Assembly (NCBI GenBank): GCA_005406025.1
Contig: BGZK01001434.1
Location: 62,001-126,000, forward strand
Reading direction: 5' to 3'
Length of the DNA: 64,000 nucleotides
From: Eumeta japonica
Taxonomy: Eukaryota; Arthropoda; Insecta; Lepidoptera; Psychidae
A program made the translations under genes and the position numbers. The notes beneath the pieces are model-generated. The model did no database searches, was not told the DNA's origin, and saw nothing but the letters and a program-made list of their open reading frames with translations. Positions 11,901-23,345 of the stretch are shown here, piece after piece; within the stretch, counting starts at the first letter, position 1, and every line of letters starts with the position of its first letter.

Positions 11901-12420
11901 AAAATTTTTTTCAAAATATGAAACTACTTTATTTGTTTATAAAAAATTTATAAACAAATGCCGGAAAATTTTTTTTCAGGTGGAATAATAACTCTATAAA
12001 TTACAAAAATAGCCATAACTAAAAAAATTATTAAAAAAAATTTTTAACAACATTGTTGAGAATTTTAATTTTTTGTTAATTGAAAAAAAAAAATATAAAC
12101 GAAAAACACAAATTTAAGATAATTTTATAACGTGGTCTTGTTAAGTATATATATAAGATCTCGAAGAAGCTAAAAATTTATAGGCCAATTATTTAAACTT
12201 TTATAACGTATTTTGTAAAAATAATAGCCCACGAAAAAATACTTAGTTAACAATTGTTTAACTTTTTGAGAAATGAACAAAAAAAAATTTTTCCAACGGG
12301 ACTTCATTTTTTGAAATGTTCTAATGACACCATAATTGGAACGAAGTTCTTTACGTCGGGCTTGGAGGAGATAGGAATTTTGCTGCGCGACCGAACTGAA
12401 AAAAATGTGATAGTAAAACC
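8961..12420. other. Long AT-rich intergenic stretch
   Basis: No gene supported. There is a short TA microsatellite near 11166-11186. 11500-12310 is dominated by A and T homopolymer runs and includes partial inverted matches (GGCTGTTTTTGTAATT near 11613 versus ATTACAAAAATAGCC near 12000; ATTTGTTTATAAA at 11931 versus its complement at 11947), which suggests an old fold-back or transposon relic. 10560-10790 is less AT-rich but has no recognisable protein. Confidence 0.4.
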
Positions 12421-12421
12421 G

Positions 12422-12520
12422 TAAGAAAAAGTCCGTGGAATAAAACCGTAAGAATAAGAAAAAGTCCGTGGAATAAAACCGTAAGAATAAGAAAAAGTCC
12501 GTGGAATAAAACCGTTAAAT
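12422..12520 (+). repeat. 33-bp tandem repeat, about three copies
   Basis: The core GTCCGTGGAATAAAACCGT recurs at 12431, 12464 and 12497, a constant 33-base spacing, with AAGAATAAGAAAAA between copies. The first copy is shorter on its 5' side. This is a small minisatellite. Confidence 0.85.
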
Positions 12521-12559
12521 GAGACGTGCGCAGGCGCGACAGTAGTATATTTTTAGATA

Positions 12560-12715
12560 TGTCGTTATTTTACTGCGCGTTTATTGGCGCAAGGTGACGC
12601 GAGCTCGGCGAACGGCGAGCGCTGATTGGTGAATCACACGGACGGCTGGCATGAGGCCGCGCGACTTGTTTACGACTTCGCGCGATTACCGAGAATCGGC
12701 CGGGGTTATTTTCCA
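12560..12715. other. Isolated GC-rich patch
   Basis: A sharp GC- and CpG-rich island in AT-rich DNA, with ATTGG boxes (TTATTGGCGC, TGATTGGTGAATC) and several CGCG words. A second small one lies at 13075-13120 (GGCCGCGCGGGG). It could be a promoter-like patch or part of a transposon. No open frame next to it is convincing. Confidence 0.3.
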
Positions 12716-12956
12716 TTAACAAATATATGTCGGTAAAATATAAGAAATAAATCATAATAATCGTAAATTTTTTCGAAAATAGAATTGACAATAAGAACAG
12801 AAAATGAAGATGATTGAAGAACAGATAGTAAGGAGTAAATGTCATAATTCCACTACAACGATCACCAAACGATTTAAGTAGCATCTTATAATAAAACATA
12901 TTTCTGTCATAACACTTAAAGTACATTATATTTTTTTGGCAAATTGTGTCGATTCT

Positions 12957-13022
12957 ACATTAGCCGAAGGAACTTCGTTTCTACCTGGTGTCCCACGACA
13001 CCACTCGTTTTTTTTTAAATTT
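12957..13022 (+). repeat. Dispersed repeat with T tract, copy 1
   Basis: Contains GAAGGAACTTCGTTTCTACC then GGTGTCCCACGACACCACTC and a T run. The same series recurs at 34338-34395 with only scattered differences. GGTGTCCCACGACACC is itself palindromic, so a short hairpin is possible. Possibly the end of a transposon; family not identified. Confidence 0.6.
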
Positions 13023-14210
13023 TAGTATTGATATTTAATCGTATAAAAAAAATATTTTAAGTGATAAACTCTGTTGAGCGGCAGCGTGGCCATGCTGTAT
13101 CGGCCGCGCGGGGTCTTATTTTCAGCAGTGAATTAAAATTATAAATAATGGAGCTACAGTTTCGGGAGTTAGGACTTTTTTCTTGGAAATTCCCTCCTCT
13201 TTATAAATCCTTTTTTTAAATTTCTTAAATTTTTACAGTTTTCGAGTAATTACCAAAAAAGGAAATACGTTTTTTTTTTCTACTTAATTTGTTATTAACT
13301 TTTGCAATTTTTATCGTGCAGTAAAATCCTTCGAATACATTTTTCTAGACGTCATTCCGAATCCAATGAGCTATCATACATATTTTTAGGACCTTTATCA
13401 AGAATTAACACGATTTTGAACTTGTCGACTAGACTAACTCTAGAAATACAAAATATAAGATAAAAATTGTTACTGCGACGTAGAATTACTTCCAATGGAT
13501 CGAACAACGATGAAAAAGAGGTTGAATAGGCACTTAAGAAATATATGAAATTAAAAAAAAAATTAAGGTAGTTAACACGTTTACTTTTTCTAGAAATTAT
13601 GTATATTTTTAAATTGAATGTCTCTTAGTAAATTAGGAACATACATTTCACAACAATAATATTGGATACACTTTGCTATTCTTCTGAAATACTTGATAAC
13701 TTTGGATGACGCATAGGAACTTCGATAAACTACAGTGCCGTAAGCCAATTATATTAGAATTAGTTTTTATTTAACAGTATACGTTTGTTTATGATTTATA
13801 AACAATTTACTATGTAAATTTTTACAAAATATTTTATTTATAAAATGATGCTCAAATCGTTTTCCAATCTTTATCATCATTTTGTAAATCTAATTCATTT
13901 CGGCCTACACGTTTTACTGTTATTCAGAAATACCTTTTTTTTGCTGGTTTCGGCTAGACACTTGTTAATAAATTGTTTGACATGTAAAAAACGTATGCGC
14001 CATGAGGTTTGTTGTATTGTTTTTGTAACGGCGATTTCAGCTATCACTGCTTAAGCCCGCTCTTCGGATTTTCCTTCACCCGTGGCTTCGGGAAAAGATT
14101 TCTTGCGCTGTGGTGGGAAAAATGATGGATAGCGTTTTTAGGCGATCAAGCTTCTTTATTACAGCTGAGCTTCATATGTGGCGGTCGGAGTTCAACTGCG
14201 ACGGATGCAC
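13023..14210. other. Intergenic, no gene supported
   Basis: AT-rich with homopolymer runs. A GC-rich patch lies at 13075-13120 and a somewhat GC-richer stretch from about 14050 leads into the retrotransposon 3' end. Nothing coding is supported. Confidence 0.4.
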
Positions 14211-14486
14211 TTTTTTTTTCATTCTCCCCCTGCGAAGGGGAAGGAGGGGAAAAACCCGTTATGGGCAGTCCGTGCGCCCGGGCGCACGGGGTGTGTCCGA
14301 CTCGCACGGACTAAAAACCCCCTGGAACATTACGGCGCCTGCCGTTAGCCCATAAGCTTTTACAGCTTCATCTGAAGCGGTCAGGTGGCACAGTGGTGCC
14401 AACGGCGCGAAAAATCTTTGAAATCCTTCCGGGTTACCACGACATAATAACGTCGTAGGTGACGATGGAGCCCCGGGAAGACGCAT
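14211..14486 (-). mobile_element. 3' end of a non-LTR retrotransposon
   Basis: Read on the minus strand: GGGGTTTTTAGTCCGTGCGA, CACACCCCGTGCGCCCGGGC, then CCCCTCCTTCCCCTTCGCAG and a run of nine A, which looks like a 3'UTR ending in a poly(A) tail at 14211-14219. The layout (TTTTTAGT, CG-rich hairpin, CCCTCCT, A tail) parallels the 3' end at 33690-34078. Upstream sequence to about 14486 seems continuous with it but encodes nothing I recognise. Confidence 0.6.
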
Positions 14487-15059
14487 AATAACTAAATTAA
14501 TATCTATTACATTGTGAAATAGATTAACTAACAGAAGACGCTTGTAAAAGCGAGTAGTGGAGAGGATGGCAAAAACCGCGAAAGGCGGTTAAAACTAACG
14601 GTTCCGGTAGAGAGCTGTCGGCCCTCAAAACACTGAATTTAAATTTAAAGCATGACCTATAATCGTTACGTAAAGACGTAACGTGACATAACTGAATTAA
14701 ATTAAATTAAATTTGGAATTGGATTGTATACGGATAACAGAGTTTGACCGCTGACCTCGATTCTGAGCTGGTTCACCCCCAAGGACTGCTACTGGTCGAC
14801 AGATGCGATCGCTCTCACGTAATCAATGATGATCTTTATGTGTGTAAAACACACGAAATAACTAACTAAAATGCATTCGGTATTGGAGCGTGATCCTGCG
14901 GGAGCGCACCCTAGGCGCAAAAACCGGACGCGGGCTGGGCGTGTAGAAGGGCAGTAAACCGGAGTGAACACTCGGGACGAACACTCGTGGCTGACTGTTG
15001 ACTCATGGTGAATATTTCGCGGTATCACGCTCACTCATACACGCTCGGAGCTCGACACT
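14487..15059. other. Mixed intergenic DNA, probable repeat remnants
   Basis: Higher GC than the surroundings, with short direct repeats (TTAAATTAAATTAAATT near 14700; CTCGGGACGAACACTCG and related words near 14970-15050). No coding region is supported. Confidence 0.3.
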
Positions 15060-15202
15060 CAGTGGCGGCGCTACACCACTCGTGGACGTCGGCGACATCA
15101 GGTTTGCGAGGCCTCTTTTTAATAACTTGTAGGAAAAACTTTTTGCGAGGCCCCTTCAGGCGCGAGGCCGTCGGCCGTCGCCGACGCCTAGCGCCGCCAC
15201 TG
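15060..15202. mobile_element. Small MITE with CAGTGGCGGCGCTA termini
   Basis: 143 bases bounded by a perfect 14-base inverted repeat, CAGTGGCGGCGCTA at 15060-15073 and its complement at 15189-15202. The interior carries two similar GCGAGGCC words. No target-site duplication is evident in the immediate flanks, so the superfamily is left open. The termini resemble those of several cut-and-paste element groups. Confidence 0.65.
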
Positions 15203-15338
15203 GTTTTGTATTTGTTTTGGCTATGTATGTGCAAATTAGAAAAGAGCTGCCCATAAGTTTCTTGCTCGTTCTTCTTGAGGGAAAACTGCCTTCCGAACGA
15301 GCGGTAAAGTGTAAGTTCGCAAAAAATTATGACGTATT

Positions 15339-15910
15339 TCAAGTGTTATTTTGTAACCTATGAAAAGATATTTTGAATTTGAATCTCGCAATATGAGAAT
15401 TCCAACGTAACTTAGAATCTAAAGTGAGACCAAGAAATAGGGTCGTGTCCACAATATCCAGTACCTCATTTTTGACCATTACATTTGTGTCGATCAATTT
15501 AGAATCAAATAGGGAAAATTTTACAAGTTTTGTTTTCCTTTCATTGAGCAGTAGATTATTCATACTCAACCACTCAACGATTTCTGAGATGGTACTGTTT
15601 GCTTCATCAAAAGCCGGTTGATGCCTATCAATCTTAAAAAGTAAGAAGGTATCATCAGCAAACATGTACCATTTCTATTCTTAGTGTACATAAATTATCT
15701 ACCACATCTTGTTAAGAATGGTCATGGGATTGTATGAACATTCTTAACAAGATGTGGTAGATCATTTATGTACACTAGGAATAGAAATGGTCCAAGAACT
15801 GAACCCAGTAGTACGCCCATATTGACTGCAGGTCCTGACAATCTCTCACCATTAATGTCAATTATTTGAATTCTATAACTTAGATAAGACTCTAGAAGTC
15901 CAAAGATAGA
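15339..15910 (-). pseudogene. Non-LTR reverse transcriptase fragment
   Basis: Minus-strand reading gives SYRIQIIDINGERLSG, then GVLLGSVLGPFLFLVYINDL (the usual GxxQGSxLGP/YINDLP block with Leu in place of Gln), then FADDTFLLF (the catalytic YADD-type motif), and LNERKTKLVKF and TLFLGLTLDSKLRWNSHI. This is the palm-to-thumb part of a non-LTR retrotransposon reverse transcriptase. It is truncated on both sides, and between the two catalytic blocks it is interrupted by an inverted duplication (15668-15791). Clade not determined. Confidence 0.75.
15668..15791. repeat. Long near-perfect hairpin inside the RT relic
   Basis: Arms 15668-15720 and 15739-15791 are inverted copies of 53 bases with two mismatches, separated by an 18-base spacer. 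The arm contains ACCACATCTTGTTAAGAATG and is itself reverse-transcriptase coding sequence, so it is an inverted duplication within the element rather than a terminal repeat. Confidence 0.85.
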
Positions 15911-18718
15911 TCCGTGACGCCATAATGATGTAGTTTCCCGATCAATGTGTTATGATGACGTGGATAAACGCAAACGAAACGCCACAAACATCGACGTTAT
16001 GTTTCAACAAAGATTTGGCGAGAGTGGGCGATGACTCCAGAGATTATGTAGTTGAAACTGGAATACTAGCAAAGAACTTTTCAAAAGCAAAGGCAACTTC
16101 TGTATTTATTTTTAAATTTTGTCATTTATTTTTAATTGAAAGTCTAAATGTCGGGATGTCCGTTTTCCAGTTTTACTATTTATTATATTCAAAGTAGTTT
16201 TTACTCTTTTTTATTTTATTACAGATAAACATTGATTTTGCGATGGCACACACACGCTTAAAGATTCTGTGAAAATTCGGAAGGGTTAAAGAACCCAAAA
16301 AATGAGTTATGTAATAAATTGTTCCATTCCTAAAACTAATTAAGGTCTATCTAAAACTAATGTATTATTCTTTAGTTACATATACATTTCCGTACGTTAT
16401 TTATTGTTGTTTAAGAGTATAATTTTTCTGTTATAGTAGGCAGTGTCTTCATTTTAGTGTAATTTGTACTATAAAAAATTTTATTTAACTTGTAAAAAGA
16501 CCATGTCCTTAGGTGGGAGATATGTCAAAACTTTAAAACTGCAATACCTATTATATTTGTGTAGTGTTCCATAAATAGTGAAAATCGTAGTTATAAATAT
16601 ATTGTTCTTTGTCTCTTGTTAGATAATTCATTTTTTAAATATATTAAAATCACCATAATGAAATTTATAGCCTGGACGTCCATAAAGGAAAATTAATTTA
16701 CCTAAATATAATTCCCTCTAAGTCAAAATGAGTTAAATTTTTACAAGTGTTCTAACATCCAGCTATGCTAAATAAATTAAGATTTAAACAAATTTTGTTA
16801 GTTTTAGGTTATACAAAAAATGAACACAATCCAAAAAAAAATCACTCACTATATTTATTTGTATAACTAGGGTATCAGATAAATTACAAATAAGTTATAT
16901 AACAAATCTTTTTTGTACAGGCTTGATTTTACCATAGCCAAAAATGAGCACTCAAGACATGTTTTAGAAACAGAATTGATTATGAAAACCCAGTAATTAT
17001 TGGCCTGTACCCTTAAAAATAGTTCACAACACAATACTATAAATTTATTTACTAGTATATCTCTATTATTGCAATAAATAAATGTAAAATAAATAAAATT
17101 TAGAATCCATTACACAATACAGAAAATAACTTATATTTTAAATAACTCACAGTTTCAGAAAATCACAAAATTATTAGAGAACCCAAAATATTAAACTTGA
17201 TTATACATTGACCATATATTAGTCAAGCTTCACGCGGTACTCTGAATATTTTTTACAATTTGCACAATAAGTGGTTTTTCTGTAATAAATCATACAAAAT
17301 GCTTTATTTTTGGAAACCAAAAGCTCTTATATGAATACCAGATGTGCATTGCTTCTTATCTATCCTTAATTCAAGACTATGAAGTAGCTCTTATTTCCCA
17401 AATATCGATGATTTAAGAAGTTAATAAGCATTATATTCATCAAAAACCCTTTACCTTGTTTTACAGTATGCATCTATGGAAGTACATTTTCTATATAAAT
17501 ATTTCCACAACAATTGTTAGTATTAAAGCAAAATTTTACAAGTAGACTGTTATTACTTTTACTGTTGGTATTTAGTTAGCTAACATGGTTTTAACATCAA
17601 AAAATTACTGAATCATGATTTAGTCCCTTGAAAATTAAACACCTGCATTTTTCTTTTAATTTCTTATTGTAGATCATTTGGATTCAAATTCAATCTGGTT
17701 TACTATCACAGATCAGACACTAACTCAACAATGTTTTTCCAATTGTACTTGTATGAAAATTGATTTTCTTTAAATATTCAATCAATGAATATTGTAACAA
17801 TATAAATGTATACTGACACAATTTTATATTTTATGTTCTTTATTAGTAAAAAAAGTTAATTGATTTTGTTTACTTAGTAGTAATATAAATTGCTTCAAGA
17901 AATTAGGTTTCACTATAAAAGTAAAATTATTAATTGTCAATTATATGAAAATATGATGAAATTTTATTTTATTAAAGAAAAATTTCTAACAATAAAACTA
18001 AAAGCCAGTGCATAACGCAAAAGATTACATTTAGTAAAGTAAAATTATGTAAACATTTTTACAATAGAAGATTATTGCAGAATTTTCCTTTTTACATTTT
18101 TATCAGTTTCCAAATTAACATGATTTATTTGTAAAAGTGAAAAAATATTATACACTATTGGGTTAGAAATCATATCTCAAAATATGCACTTCGAAGGTTA
18201 TTTACATATAACAATAAAATAAAGTTCAAAGGTATTTTACAAAATAATATAACATATAAATATGTACATACAACAATATTCAACAGTCTTAAAAATGCAT
18301 ATTATTTATACAATATTGCACTTATAACTCAAATGAGTAGTGAATACATAACTTTAATGTATGAGGGTAATGCGCTTAAATCTAATCTAATTAAAAAATG
18401 TTCAAAATAACTGCCACACCCAGAAATGGGAACAATACTAGTAAACAAAATTTCATTTAAATACTTCTACATGATCCACATTTGCAACACAATTGTTAAT
18501 CGAAATGTACCACACACAGGCAATAGTTGCAAATTGCCACTTTTCAACAAATCCAAATAAATTTTCCTAGCATGACCTGTTAACACCATATAATGGTTCA
18601 ATCTTCAAACACACTTTATCACATGACATTTGAATTTTACTGTATAATAAAACTTTACAGTACAGTTAAAACGCACTAATTATGATAAAACACATGATCA
18701 ATACACTGTGAGAAGTAG
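15911..18718. other. AT-rich, probably includes the 3'UTR of the YEATS gene
   Basis: The part next to 18718 is downstream of the minus-strand YEATS gene and likely holds its 3'UTR; candidate AATAAA signals on the minus strand appear as TTTATT words near 18215 and elsewhere. The rest has no recognisable gene. An open frame at 15952-16197 (+) is not supported by any motif. Confidence 0.4.
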
Positions 18719-21700
18719 CTAGCATCCTACCAACTGAAGAAGCTGTTGCACAGTAGAACGATCTAGTGAACATAGATCAAAATCAAAAGTTTGAGTAGTA
18801 ACTTCATAGCGGCCAGTTTCTGCTATCAAGTTTACTACCCTCTCCAGTTCTTCGTTGCTTTTAATTGTCATAATTCTCTGTTGAAGTTCCCGCAATTGTA
18901 CCATATAATCTGGTGACATTTGTCCGGGTTCACCATCCTCTCCAAGGCTACTCGATACACCATTGTCTTGCAGCTTTGTTTCTGTTGTGATTCCACTTCC
19001 TTCTCCATGTTCATTATCTAATTTTACACTAGAGGATTCATTGAGCTTAATACTTTTTCTACTTTCTTGCTCTTCTTCTGCAGCTTTACGTTTCCGTCGT
19101 TTTTCTTCTCTTTTTGCTGATTTATCTTTGTGCTTTTTAGACTTTTCTTTGTGGGGCTGTGCAACAGGCGGTTCAATAACTGGTTCGGGTTCTGGTTCAG
19201 GTTCTGGTGTGGGTACTCTTTCTTTTGGCGGTTCTGGAGAGTGATTTTCAATTTTATGTTTTTCTTGTTCCTCTTCTACAATTAATGACACTTCTGAATC
19301 AGAATGGCTGCTGTTGCCAATGTCACCACCGACAAGAGAAACTTTGGCAATTTCACTTTTAGAGCTGCATTGCGATGCTGTGTCTATAGATATTGGTGAT
19401 ACAGGTTCAGGAGGAGGTCTTTCTTTCGGCAAAGTCATATCCCTATGTTCTATGTTTTCAATTTTTTCCATTGGTGCTTCTCTTATTTTATCATGCTTGT
19501 GTTTTTTCTCTTTAGCAGATTCTTTGTTTTTTTCTCTTGACTCATCTCTCTTTTTCTCTTTCTTTTTATGCTTATGTTTTCGTTCTTGGTCATTTTTGTC
19601 TTTTATTTTAGAATCTTCTAATCTTTCACCAGTATCTACTGGAGTTTTTATATGATTTTCGATTGAAAACTTATTAAATGGTTTATCAATTTTTGATGAT
19701 TTTTCCTTTACTGGAGTGGGTGGAGGGGTTTCTTTTATTGAATTTTTTTCCTTTGGGAGTTCTTTGAGTCTAGATATATCTTTAGAATGATCTTTAGGCG
19801 AGTCTTTATTCGGTTTATGACTATCTTTTTTATGATCTTTTTTTTCTTTCTTTTCTTTATCACGATCATGACTTTTCTTTTCTTTTTTTTTCTTTTCCTT
19901 TACTTCCTTCTCCACCTTAATTTCAGGAATCTTTTCTTCAAATTTAGAAGGTTTTTTCTGATCTGAATTATCAACATTTAGCTTTGGAGTTTTGTATTCT
20001 TCTTTAATACTCAATGCACTGTTTGAACGTTGTGGCGGACTGGTCGACCTTTGGGGTGCACTTGGGCAATGCTTCTTGGGTGGATCTGGTGATGGTGGTC
20101 GCTCATTTGGTCTTTTAGGTGGTTTATCCTTTGGTTTCTCTAATTCTTTTGCATGACTTTTGCTTGTCTTCTCAATTTTAACTTTATTGTCTTTGTTTTT
20201 ATTTTTCTCAGTTTTAATTTCCCTGTGTTCATGTTTTGATTTTTGTTTCTCAGTGTTAGAACAATCCTTCTCCTTTTTCTCTGTCTTTACCGCAATTATT
20301 GGTTTCTCTATTTTTTTGGGGTCTGGTGAAACTTTGGGTGGTTTTTGAATGGGTAGGCCAAATAGATTTTCAAAACTATTTGTCCGATGTGGTATTTCTT
20401 CTTTAATTTCTTTAGATTTGTGTTTTTTTGTATCTGATGATAATTTAGGCTTACTGATAAGTGGTGATTTATCATCATTGTAAGAATACCTATTTTTATT
20501 GTCCTGGTCAGGATTAGTATAAAATGCATTATTACTTACATTTATACCACCTCCTTTTAATAGTTTTTTCTTAAACTCTTCATTAGGGTTTTGGAAAATA
20601 TACCTATCTTTCAACAAGTTGTAAGTAGTTGGACCTTTTTCTTGAAGACTAAGGTCATAGTGAAATTTTATTTTCTTTGGCTCTTCTCTGTTTTTCAAAT
20701 ATATTTCAATGGGCAAATTGAATCCAGCATATCCCGATTCTTTAATAGAAAAAGGTGGTTCCTTTACAACTGAAATTATAAAAAAAAATATTTAAATATA
20801 TATTTACAGTTTAGTAAACAAAATATAATAAACAATACATTTTTTAACTTATTCAAGAAGGTTGGATGTTGTTAATTAATTTAAGTTGGCAACATATTAA
20901 TTACATTAATGACATTATATACAAAAAATTAAAACAAAAAGTTCAATTTTGTGTAACTATATTTATGGTCTAAGATCCAGCTGTGAAATCACTATGTATG
21001 TCTAGCTAGTTTTTAAATCAAATCTAATTTTTACACATATTTATAAATGGAGGAATATATTTTTGCCTAGTTGCCTATTAAAATGTGGCAAACTAGTATT
21101 TTTGATTAAAACAATATTAATTATTTTTTCAGAAAAAAAAGTTGTAGTAGTAAATAAGGGTTGCTACCTGTTAAATAGATTAGAGTTAAAGAAACATTAT
21201 GTGCAACATTGCTCATCAGACGAGAACCAACAGTGCAAACAGTACCAGGAATGATTTTATAAAACTCAAATATATATATATATATATATAATTAATACAT
21301 TTTTGTATAATTGTATTTAAAATCACAAAACTATATTATGCAGGTAATGTATGACATATTTCATTTTGAGTTTTCTATAATGAGTTACAAATAAATAAAA
21401 TATTTAAAATACGATAGCCTATTTTAGGTGTATAAAAAAAGAAAACATTGAAAAAATTTTAAATAACGAATAAAACCTTCATTATACTTTCATGTCATTT
21501 ATTCAAAATCTGATTCGTCATTGCTATCACTTTTATCACCACAAATATCAGAATCATTTTCACTCTCAGAAAATTTGTTCATGGAATTATATAGCACAAT
21601 TTCAACTTGCATTGTCTCCTAGTCTCATAAGAACCATATTGGTTTTAGAAAATTATCTAAAATCCAGCCAGTATTTTCCACACTAAACTTATACCATAGG

Positions 21701-23026
21701 TCTTAGTGGCATTTAACCACATTGATTTAAAAAAAAATTGTTGACAATAATTTTTGGTTTTAAAATATCCAGCATGGCAAAATATGAGTCGAAACAAAGC
21801 CATTAATTTTAATTTATAAATTTTTCATTTTTTTGTAGAGTACAATTTCTTAAACATTCCATAAATATTTTTTCCATTTCATAAATCTTCCAGCATTACA
21901 CTTTGACAATTTTTGATGCCATACTTGTGTATGGCCTTGGTTATACATAATTGCCTTATAGCAATTATGTATGTAAACTTTTGGAATACTTTAATTTTAC
22001 TTTTATCAAAACTATCGTTTGGGTTGGTCAATGAAGCGAAAACTTGTGAAGTATTTGGATGCTTTAAAACTAGTAATCCCCATTTTATGGCTACTTTTAT
22101 ATAGGTAGAGGTATTCCATCATACACAGAAAAAATTAGCTTATATTTGATGTCTAAATAATTAATATTCATTATTAATGTATGAATGTAACAACTTAGTA
22201 CCTGTTAATACCTGGCTGTGAAAAGGTTGTGGCCAAATGTGCAAAAGCAACAATCACTTTTCAAGTTATTTATGTATATTGTTATGAAGTGGATTATATT
22301 TTATTTAAAAAAGGAATTTAATTTCGAAAATTCTATTAATATTAACTTAATCAAAAATATTAGTGGCCACATTGCAATAGGCAACTTGGCAAAAATGTAC
22401 TCCCCATTCATAAATATATATAGAAATTAGATTTGGGTAAAAACTAGATGAATATAGTAATCTCATAGCTGGACCTTGTACTATTAATACTAGACAAAAA
22501 GTTTGTAAAATAAAATTTAAATATTTATTTCGAAAGAATAGACTCTATTAATGAAAGATAGTATTTTCATTAGTTGTTTCAATCATCTTTATTAGTATTC
22601 TATGTGTCAAATTCATAACAAGTTAAACTTATTAAATTTTGAATATCATATTAAATATCTCACGAAAATTTTATTTCACCATAAGTTTGTTTCTTACAAA
22701 TTTAAATATACAAAAAAAAGATATATCATAGTTGTAGAATATGGTAAATTAGATATTGAAAACTACGAAAAAAAATAACATTTCTTCAATTGGTAGGTAC
22801 AAATTTAAACAACAGCACATTTTAGTTCGTAGGTACACTCACCCCGTTTTGGTTTAGGAAACGTTGCATGTAAATGAAAAACTACTTTTTCAACAAAATG
22901 GCTTATATCAGCACCTTCTTGACCACGAACAAATACTTCCCAATCATGAGTAAAACCTTCAGGAGTTTTTTTAGCTCTGATGGAAGCTTTGTGGCCAATT
23001 TCGAAATTCACTTTTACCGCAGTCAT
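18719..23026 (-). CDS. ear: ENL/AF9-type YEATS domain protein (ear-like)
   Basis: Two coding exons, 23026-22843 and 20769-18719, joined by a GT-AG intron of about 2.07 kb in matching phase, giving 744 residues. The N-terminal YEATS domain (about 1-135) has [30 protein letters not shown] and, after the junction, [15 protein letters not shown]. Aligning to human AF9 puts F25, H53, F56 and Y75 at the acyl-lysine reader pocket (AF9 numbering is three higher). A long Lys/Glu/Ser/Pro-rich disordered middle (about 150-650) with many KKEKK blocks follows. The last 65 residues form the ANC1-homology domain ([20 protein letters not shown] ... [10 protein letters not shown]), known to recruit AF4, DOT1L or BCOR/CBX8-type partners. 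In the family it links acylated histone H3 to the super elongation complex in the nucleus. A CAG acceptor just before the ATG suggests an upstream 5'UTR exon. The symbol is that of the fly orthologue. Confidence 0.93.
20770..22842 (-). other. Intron of the YEATS gene
   Basis: Donor GTGAGT at 22842-22837 and acceptor TTTCAG ending at 20770. AT-rich with a short TA microsatellite near 21270-21290 and a small hairpin near 21945-21971 (TACATAATTGC and its complement). On the minus strand 21612-21499 is a 37-codon acidic open frame ([20 protein letters not shown]) of unknown meaning. Confidence 0.8.
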
Positions 23027-23345
23027 TCTGTACCTGTGAAATGATAATCGAAATTTTCACTTAAATGCTTAATTATGTGCTTTTGATACATACAATCCAG
23101 TTCATCAAAAAACAGACAAAAATGATAATTTGTTTACTGCGAAAAATTAATTCATTTACTTACTATTGATAATAAAAGTAGATATCATTACAATGTATTT
23201 ACTACATAGATTAACTTAAAAACGTGGATGAACGTTCAAAAATTCTTAAATATTCTTTTAGTCTTCGAAAATACTGTTTTAGCGCCCTTAATATTTTGAT
23301 CCGCCATATTAATGAACGCAACTAGTCTATTACATATTGAATTAG
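23027..23345 (-). promoter_or_regulatory. Probable 5' end of the YEATS gene
   Basis: Upstream of the start codon the minus strand reads TTTCACAG then GTACAGAATG, an acceptor followed within a few bases by the ATG, so a non-coding first exon probably lies further upstream. A likely place is around 23280-23340. This is inference; no core promoter motif was identified. Confidence 0.35.

Noticed and set aside
12422..12520. Regular repeats as a CRISPR-like array
   Set aside because: Period 33 with no variable spacers; it is a eukaryotic minisatellite.
18963..19655. Two plus-strand Ser/Leu-rich frames
   Set aside because: Antisense to the Lys/Glu/Ser-rich middle of the YEATS protein.
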